Source: an uncultured Taibaiella sp. (GTDB taxonomy: Bacteria; Bacteroidota; Bacteroidia; Chitinophagales; Chitinophagaceae). Taken from it: a stretch of 11,992 nucleotides of DNA. The position numbers and the translations under genes were made by a program. Where the stretch lies: positions 1 to 11,992 of the forward strand of contig CAMPJV010000047.1 in assembly GCA_946886975.1 (NCBI GenBank), read 5' to 3'. Below the pieces are notes generated by a model that worked only from the letters and a program-made list of their open reading frames with translations, did not search any database and was not told where the DNA came from. Numbering within the stretch: position 1 is the stretch's first letter; the number at the start of each line of letters is the position of its first letter. This document shows positions 7,032 to 11,992 of the stretch, piece by piece.

Positions 7032-8550
7032 TGGATTTTAAGGAAAGGCCGTAAATACCAGCGTATTTCCCTTCGATATAGCTCATGAACGAAGAAAAGT
7101 CTAATCCCCGGCCCGTAATATTCCTGCATAACTCCTCACTCCTGTACCTCCTTCCGTGGCGGTGAACCTTAGTCCTAAGCCACTGAAGCAACTCGCCAAA
7201 CTGCCCATGCTCTATTTGACCCTCCAGGCCAACCAGCTCCCTGGCAGCCTGTTCAAAGAACTGAGCCGCGTAGAAGCTGCCAAGCGAGTAAGTGGGGAAG
7301 TAACCGAAGCTGCCATGGCTCCAGTGCACATCCTGCAGCACCCCTTTCTTATCATCGTCAGATGCTATATCAAAGTACACCTTGTAGTAGTCATTCCAAA
7401 CGCCGGAAAGATCGGCAGTCTTTATCTCATTATTCAGCAACGCCTTCTCTATATCATAACGTATCATCACATGGAAATGGTATGTTACCTCATCTGCCTC
7501 TGTACGAATTAAAGATGGCTCTACCCTGTTGGCGCCCCAATAGAACTGCTCCAATGAGATACCACCAAGTTGTTCAGAGAATCGCTGCTGCAGCCCCTGA
7601 TAGAAATACTTCCAGAAGGCAAGGCTGCGTCCTACGCAGTTCTCCCACAGCCTGGATTGCGATTCGTGAATAGATAAAGAGACAGCCGCTCCAAGTGGCA
7701 TACCGTACTGCTCCTCGGGCAGGCCCTGCTCATACAATGCGTGCCCTCCCTCATGTATGCTGCTCCACAGCAATGATGCTAAGTTGTTCTCACTGACCCT
7801 GGTCGTCACCCTTACGTCGGTTGGTGCAAAGGAAGTGCTGAAGGGATGCTCAGAATAGTCCTGCCTGCCTGCTTCAAAGTCATATCCCATCTGCTTCAGC
7901 ACCTCTATAGAGAAGTCCCACTGCTGTTGTTTCGGGAATGGCTGATTAAAGAAGGTATCGTTTACCTGCTCCCTGGTGGTGATCTCCTTCAAAAAAGGCG
8001 AAAGCTTTTCCTTAACCATCTGGAAGACAGGGTCCAGCATGCTTACCGATGCACCTTTCTCATAATCATCCAGCAATGCGTCGTAGCAATTACCTTCATA
8101 TCCGTATAGCTCTGCCTGCTGTTTCTTTAGCTCTACCATCTTTGCCAGCTCAGGGGCATAGACGGAGAAATCGTTTCGCTCTCTTGCCTGTATCCAGGCA
8201 TTGTAGCTGTTACTGGTTTGCTGTGTGATCTGCTCCACAAATGCTTTCGATAGCTTCCGGTTCTTCTGGTAGTCTTCCATGCTGAGGCGGACATTATCCT
8301 GTTCATCCTCGCTCAGGCCACTAGCGGCAGAAAGTCGTTCAAGTACATCTCCATAAGCTTCACTGGTTACCAGCTCATGAGCATGAGCAGCCAGCGTTGC
8401 AAGCTGCCTGCCTCTATATGGATATCCTTTGGGCGGCATATACACTTCCTGGTCCCATCCGAGCACAGCCGCTGCATTATTAAAGTCTGCTGCCTGTTGC
8501 GTTGTTTCCTTGTATTGCCTGTATAGTTCGCGCGTATTACTTTCACTCAT
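7021..8550 (-). CDS. M32-family metallocarboxypeptidase (carboxypeptidase Taq type)
   Basis: This is a cytoplasmic zinc carboxypeptidase that removes residues from the C-termini of peptides. The 509-residue length matches the M32 family. The zinc site is the HEGGH motif with His266 and His270 as ligands and Glu267 as the catalytic base. The third ligand is Glu296 in SIHESQSRLWEN. Other family signatures present in order are SEHPFSTSF (about 233-241), TDVRVTTR (244-251), RTEADEVTYHFHVMIRYDIE (349-368), and LQDVHWSHGSFGYFPTYSLG (405-424). No signal peptide is seen. The start ATG lies 27 bases after the rel stop codon with no promoter box between them, so it is almost certainly co-transcribed with rel. 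At its 3' end it overlaps the small membrane protein gene by 11 bases. A role in recycling peptides during starvation would fit the rel context but is inference. Confidence 0.95.
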   Translation of the reverse strand: MSESNTRELYRQYKETTQQAADFNNAAAVLGWDQEVYMPPKGYPYRGRQLATLAAHAHELVTSEAYGDVLERLSAASGLSEDEQDNVRLSMEDYQKNRKLSKAFVEQITQQTSNSYNAWIQARERNDFSVYAPELAKMVELKKQQAELYGYEGNCYDALLDDYEKGASVSMLDPVFQMVKEKLSPFLKEITTREQVNDTFFNQPFPKQQQWDFSIEVLKQMGYDFEAGRQDYSEHPFSTSFAPTDVRVTTRVSENNLASLLWSSIHEGGHALYEQGLPEEQYGMPLGAAVSLSIHESQSRLWENCVGRSLAFWKYFYQGLQQRFSEQLGGISLEQFYWGANRVEPSLIRTEADEVTYHFHVMIRYDIEKALLNNEIKTADLSGVWNDYYKVYFDIASDDDKKGVLQDVHWSHGSFGYFPTYSLGSFYAAQFFEQAARELVGLEGQIEHGQFGELLQWLRTKVHRHGRRYRSEELCRNITGRGLDFSSFMSYIEGKYAGIYGLSLKSNVA

Positions 8551-8577
8551 AGTGGTCGTTCTTAATTCATTAACAGA

Positions 8578-10827
8578 TCAAACCTCCTGTGCCTCAAGTC
8601 TTTCCACCTTCTTTATACCATCCAGGGTGAACAGCGCGGCACAGAGTTCATCCAGTTCCTCCCGGTCATGCACATACACCATTATCGTTCCCTCAAAGAT
8701 GCCGTCTTTTGAGTCTATGCTGAGTGAGCGCATATTCATCTTCAGATCACCGGATATGATGTTTGTGATCTTCTGTATCACACCCACATCGTCCAGTCCT
8801 ATTATACGCACACCACTCAGGAATGATATCTCCTTGTTCTTTGCCCACTTCGTCTTTACCACCCTGTGCCCGTAATTTGCCAGAAGCTGTGCCGCGTTAG
8901 GACAGTCTGTCCTGTGTACTTTCAATCCCTCCCCTGAAGTGATAAATCCAAATACGTCATCGCCTGGTATAGGCTGGCAGCATTGCGCAAGCTTGTACAA
9001 TATCTTGTCTGAGCTCTCCCCGAAGATGATCAGCTCAGCACCTTTGCCGGGCTTTTTAGTTACTTCTTCTGCGCCCACGTGCCTGGTGTCCGGCTTTACT
9101 TCCTTTACAGGCTGGTGCAGTTTGTTTCCATGTATGGTGAATTCCTTAAGGTCCTTTAAGTCAATGCTCCCTACCGCTACAGCATAATACAGGTCCAGCG
9201 GAGAAGGCTTCTTATAGTGCAGGCACAATTCATTAATGTTGTGCTGCGACATGGTGGCGCCCATATGATCCAGCTTCCTCTGCAGTATCGCTTTTCCATC
9301 TTCTCCTATCTTTCTCTTCTCCTCCTTCAGGTAATACTTGATCCTCGACTTTGCTTTTGCGGTAGTGACGAACCCCAGCCAATCCTCCGAAGGCTTCTGC
9401 TTGGAAGAGGTAATGATCTCTACCTGGTCTCCGCTCTTCAGCTCATGACTTATAGGCACCAGCCTGTAATTCACTTTCGCGCCTATACATCTTGCACCGA
9501 GCTCGGAGTGAATATCAAAGGCAAAGTCAATGGCGGTAGCCCCTTTCGGCAGCACCCTCATATCGCCGGTGGGGGTATAGATGTATATCTCCTCGGTGAA
9601 CAAGTCCAGCTTAAAGTCCTGGAGGAAGTCAAGCGTATCAGTATCCGGATTGGACAGGATGTCGCGCAGGTGCTGCAGCCAGGCATCGAGCTTGCTCTCC
9701 TGCTGAGTAGTGCCGCCTTCTTTATACTTCCAGTGGGCAGCCAGGCCTTTCTCCGCTATCTCATTCATACGGGAGGAACGGATCTGTACCTCAACCCACC
9801 TACCGCCCGGACCCATCACGGTCGTATGCAGCGCCTCATAACCGTTGCCCTTCGGCACGCTAATCCAGTCTCTCAGCCGCTCAGTGCTGGGCCTGTAGAA
9901 GTTGGTGACGATGGAGTACACCTTCCAACAGTCCTCCTTCTCCCTCTCTGGTGAAGAGTTTAAAATGATCCTGATAGCGAAGAGGTCAAATACCTCCTCG
10001 AAGGACACATGCTTCGTACGCATCTTGTTCCAGATGCTGTGTATGGCTTTAGGCCTTCCGTAGATCTCAAAATCCAGTTCATTCTTCTGCAGTTCTTCCT
10101 TGATAGGCCGGATGAATTCATTAATGTACCTGGTCCTGTCTCTCTTAGTCTCTGTGAGCCCTTTTGATATTTCCGTGTACACTTCGGGCTGTGTGTACTT
10201 CAGCGCTAGGTCTTCCAGCTCGGATTTGATCTCATACAAACCCAGCCTGTGCGCAAGCGGAGAATAGATATAGGTCGTCTCGGAGGATATCTTCAGCTGT
10301 TTGTCCCTGCTCATGCTCTCCAGCGTACGCATGTTGTGCAGCCGGTCAGCCATCTTGATCAGAATTACACGGGGATCATCGGCCAGCGTCAGCAATATCT
10401 TCCTGAAGTTCTCCGCCTGTACTGTAGTGTCAGCTTTGAGATCTACTACGTTGGATATCTTGGTGAGGCCATCTATGATCTTGGCGTAGTTGCTGCCAAA
10501 TTCCCGCTCCAGGTCCTCCAGGGTTATCTCTGTATCCTCGACAGTGTCATGGAGCAGCGCGCAAATGGATGATGTCACCCCCAGACCTATCTCCTCCACC
10601 ACGATCCTGGCTACCGCCAGAGGGTGCAGGATGTATGGCTCACCCGACTTACGCCGCATGTCCCGGTGAGCGTCGACCGCTATCTCAAAAGCTCTTCTCA
10701 GCAGCTTCTTGTCGCCTTTCTTTATCCTTTGCTTCAACCCGCGGAGGAGCGCCCGGTATTCTCTCAGAATGAGCTTCTTCTCTTCTTCGTCGTTCTTGCT
10801 ATAAGTCAGTATTCCTGCTATCTGCAT
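8578..10827 (-). CDS. rel: Bifunctional (p)ppGpp synthetase/hydrolase (RelA/SpoT homologue)
   Basis: This is the long RSH enzyme that makes and degrades (p)ppGpp, the stringent-response alarmone. The 749 residues hold all usual domains in order. The HD hydrolase is intact, with His68 (YILHP), His93-Asp94 (LLHDTVEDT) and Asp161 (ADRLHNMRT). The synthetase domain has YGRPKAIHSIWNKM (256-269), Asp281 in VFDLFAIRII, and Glu346 in WVEVQIRSS. The substrate-specificity motif is Arg317-Leu-Arg-Asp320, a basic RXKD-type variant as in bifunctional enzymes and unlike the acidic EXDD of RelA. A TGS domain follows at about 413-472. Next is a Cys-rich zinc-finger region with Cys616, Cys617, His638 and Cys642, and then a C-terminal ACT domain at about 672-745. 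Both activities are therefore expected. It heads the unit containing the M32 peptidase and the small membrane protein. Its leader may be regulated (see the stem-loops at 10852-10906). Confidence 0.97.
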   Translation of the reverse strand: MQIAGILTYSKNDEEEKKLILREYRALLRGLKQRIKKGDKKLLRRAFEIAVDAHRDMRRKSGEPYILHPLAVARIVVEEIGLGVTSSICALLHDTVEDTEITLEDLEREFGSNYAKIIDGLTKISNVVDLKADTTVQAENFRKILLTLADDPRVILIKMADRLHNMRTLESMSRDKQLKISSETTYIYSPLAHRLGLYEIKSELEDLALKYTQPEVYTEISKGLTETKRDRTRYINEFIRPIKEELQKNELDFEIYGRPKAIHSIWNKMRTKHVSFEEVFDLFAIRIILNSSPEREKEDCWKVYSIVTNFYRPSTERLRDWISVPKGNGYEALHTTVMGPGGRWVEVQIRSSRMNEIAEKGLAAHWKYKEGGTTQQESKLDAWLQHLRDILSNPDTDTLDFLQDFKLDLFTEEIYIYTPTGDMRVLPKGATAIDFAFDIHSELGARCIGAKVNYRLVPISHELKSGDQVEIITSSKQKPSEDWLGFVTTAKAKSRIKYYLKEEKRKIGEDGKAILQRKLDHMGATMSQHNINELCLHYKKPSPLDLYYAVAVGSIDLKDLKEFTIHGNKLHQPVKEVKPDTRHVGAEEVTKKPGKGAELIIFGESSDKILYKLAQCCQPIPGDDVFGFITSGEGLKVHRTDCPNAAQLLANYGHRVVKTKWAKNKEISFLSGVRIIGLDDVGVIQKITNIISGDLKMNMRSLSIDSKDGIFEGTIMVYVHDREELDELCAALFTLDGIKKVERLEAQEV

Positions 10828-10851
10828 AATCTTCCTTCCACACCAATTTAC

Positions 10852-10890
10852 AAAAAAATAGCCTGCTTATTGTGTTAAACAAGCTATTCC
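10852..10890 (-). terminator. Stem-loop with T7 run: terminator or leader attenuator before rel
   Basis: On the minus strand AATAGC (10888-10883) pairs with GCTATT (10862-10857). Inside it TTGTT can pair with AATAA, one pair being G-U. The right arm runs straight into seven T residues (10858-10852). It could end transcription of the upstream TPR gene, whose stop is 50 bases before it. Because a -7 box lies between that gene and this structure, it would also sit in the 5' leader of rel transcripts. Confidence 0.55.
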
Positions 10891-10906
10891 GCTATAGAGG
10901 AATGGC
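10883..10906 (-). repeat. Competing stem-loop in the rel leader
   Basis: On the minus strand GCCATTCC (10906-10899) pairs with GGAATAGC (10890-10883), giving 8 pairs including one G-U, with an 8-base loop. The GGAATAGC arm is the same segment that forms the left side of the T7-associated stem, so the two structures cannot form together. This is a terminator/antiterminator layout, seen directly but not shown to function. Confidence 0.5.
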
Positions 10907-10909
10907 ATA

Positions 10910-10917
10910 CAAATATA
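10910..10917 (-). promoter_or_regulatory. rel: Promoter -7 box of rel
   Basis: On the minus strand the sequence reads TATATTTG, an exact match to TAnnTTTG. It lies 21 bases after the stop codon of the upstream gene and predicts a leader of about 75-80 bases. No convincing TTG -33 element was found at the right spacing. Confidence 0.55.
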
Positions 10918-10938
10918 GTGCTCGCCCGCTACTGACAG

Positions 10939-11992
10939 TTACTTATAATTCGCTTTATAAAATTGCAAATAAGGCTGCAGATCCTTGTCAGCCTCCAGCT
11001 TGCGGTAGTTATCCTCGGATATGATCCCCATCTGGTATTCCTCCGGCTTATATTCCCTGAAGACCGTATTATTTCCTTTAAGAGAGTTCATATATATCCG
11101 CGCGTGCGCTGCCGTAGGGAAAGATTTAACCACAATGAGGCCCTGAGTCGGCTGCAGCATCTGCAGATTGGCTGACAGACCCTGGCTGCTGAACTTGAAT
11201 GTGTTGTAATCACTGAGGCCTGCCTTTACGCCCATTGCCTTCGATTCCATTTTATTGAACAGGAAGAGGAAGTAATGCTTGGCCTTTGTGTCATACTTGT
11301 AGCTGGCAGGCGGCGGAGCGAGGTTAGCGGTGCCCGCACCCGGAACAACAGCATTGCTATCGAGGGGTGAGCCTGCGCCCGGACTGACCTTACCAGCAGT
11401 TGAGTCTTTGCCTCCATCTACTTTAATGACGATAGGTTTGTTCTTTTTCACATAGCTCATCACGCTCTCCGCCCAGGGTCGCAGAGAGTCAGAAGGGTGC
11501 GTGCTGATAAATTGCTTTAGTAATGTATCCGCCTGATCGTAATTGCCGGCACCAGCGAGCGCTATCGCCTCCATTATGACAAAACGATTATTGTATACAG
11601 GATCATTGTATTGCTTCTGCCCATCCTTCACCCGTTGCAGCACAGTGCTGTAGTCGCGCTGCATCATCAGCCCATATGTCTCATCGTAGTAGTTGGCCAC
11701 CGACACTCCGTTAGCAGAAGCAAGCAAGCCTCTTGTATCCTGAGAGGGGGTGACCTGTTTGGCCCACTCTGTATTGTTATGATCCTTCAGCAGCTTGTCA
11801 ACAAGTTGCTGGGCATCGTTCAGCCTGTTCTCCTTGAGAGCGATCTGGTACCTGAGGTATAACTCCTCCGCCCTGTGATCGTGACTGGCGAAGCGCTTGT
11901 CCAGCGTATCGAGTGTCCTGGTGGCGCTGGGGAAATCCTCCAGATCGTTCACGTACGTGCCGACATAGTCATGCGGGTGAGTGGTGGCCGCG
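10939..11992 (-). CDS. porW: TPR protein, C-terminal part, probable PorW/SprE of the type IX secretion system
   Basis: The frame is open to the right edge with no start in the window, so only the last 350 residues are present. A GTG at 11950-11952 is an internal Val codon, not a likely start. The first 190 or so residues are helical tetratricopeptide-like repeats (for example RAEELYLRYQIALKENRLNDA and FVIMEAIALAGAGNYDQAD). A low-complexity linker rich in Pro, Gly, Ala and Ser follows at about 200-235. The C-terminal domain begins at KAKHYFLFLFN, includes GLSDYNTFKFSSQGL, and ends DNYRKLEADKDLQPYLQFYKANYK. This combination, including the closing D..PYL.FYK.NY pattern, is what I recall of PorW/SprE, a large periplasmic TPR lipoprotein needed for type IX secretion and gliding in Bacteroidota. 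The N-terminal lipobox cannot be checked here. A different TPR protein remains possible. Confidence 0.65.
   Translation of the reverse strand, partial: AATTHPHDYVGTYVNDLEDFPSATRTLDTLDKRFASHDHRAEELYLRYQIALKENRLNDAQQLVDKLLKDHNNTEWAKQVTPSQDTRGLLASANGVSVANYYDETYGLMMQRDYSTVLQRVKDGQKQYNDPVYNNRFVIMEAIALAGAGNYDQADTLLKQFISTHPSDSLRPWAESVMSYVKKNKPIVIKVDGGKDSTAGKVSPGAGSPLDSNAVVPGAGTANLAPPPASYKYDTKAKHYFLFLFNKMESKAMGVKAGLSDYNTFKFSSQGLSANLQMLQPTQGLIVVKSFPTAAHARIYMNSLKGNNTVFREYKPEEYQMGIISEDNYRKLEADKDLQPYLQFYKANYK

Noticed and set aside
9217..9954. Plus-strand open frame of 245 codons inside rel
   Set aside because: It is antisense to highly conserved TGS and synthetase regions of rel and shows no domain of its own.
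1..11992. CRISPR arrays, tRNA or rRNA genes, insertion sequences, prophage or toxin-antitoxin genes
   Set aside because: I looked on both strands and saw no repeat-spacer pattern, cloverleaf, transposase or phage-like protein. Gene content is continuous and housekeeping in type.

Overview
The window looks like ordinary chromosomal DNA from a member of the Bacteroidota, most likely the family Chitinophagaceae. The evidence is the style of the proteins (SHMT, a bifunctional Rel, an M32 carboxypeptidase and a probable PorW/SprE of the type IX secretion system), the lack of Shine-Dalgarno-like sequences before most starts, and promoter boxes of the Bacteroidota -7 type (TAnnTTTG) before phaC and rel. 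This placement is inference from protein and promoter character, not from a marker gene. No tRNA, rRNA, insertion sequence, prophage gene or CRISPR array is visible.

Layout. At the left edge is a fragment of a minus-strand membrane protein (1-148). A 390-bp non-coding stretch follows, holding an array of 11-bp repeats (287-352), a GC-rich inverted repeat (390-428) and a 10-bp palindrome (437-446). Two plus-strand genes come next: glyA (539-1819) and a 745-residue exported protein (1984-4221) whose last third looks like a caspase-fold (clan CD) cysteine peptidase domain. A bidirectional terminator (4221-4248) contains the stop codons of this gene and of its convergent neighbour. From there to the right edge every gene is on the minus strand. 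In transcription order, right to left, these are a TPR protein that is probably porW (right edge to 10939), rel (10827-8578), an M32 carboxypeptidase (8550-7021), a small two-helix membrane protein (7031-6537), a class III-type PHA synthase phaC (6413-5361) with its own promoter and terminator, and an alpha/beta hydrolase (5110-4247).

How the genes relate. rel, the M32 peptidase and the small membrane protein form one tight unit (27-bp gap, then an 11-bp overlap). rel is preceded by a promoter-like box and a leader with two mutually exclusive stems, one ending in a T7 run, which resembles an attenuator. phaC is a clear catalytic subunit of PHA synthase, but no PhaE or PhaR partner lies beside it. 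glyA supplies glycine and one-carbon units and shows no obvious functional tie to its neighbours.

Most of the window is conserved housekeeping content. The parts most worth a second look are the caspase-like protein, the rel leader, the phase-matched 11-bp repeat array, and the lone phaC with an inverted repeat over its promoter box.
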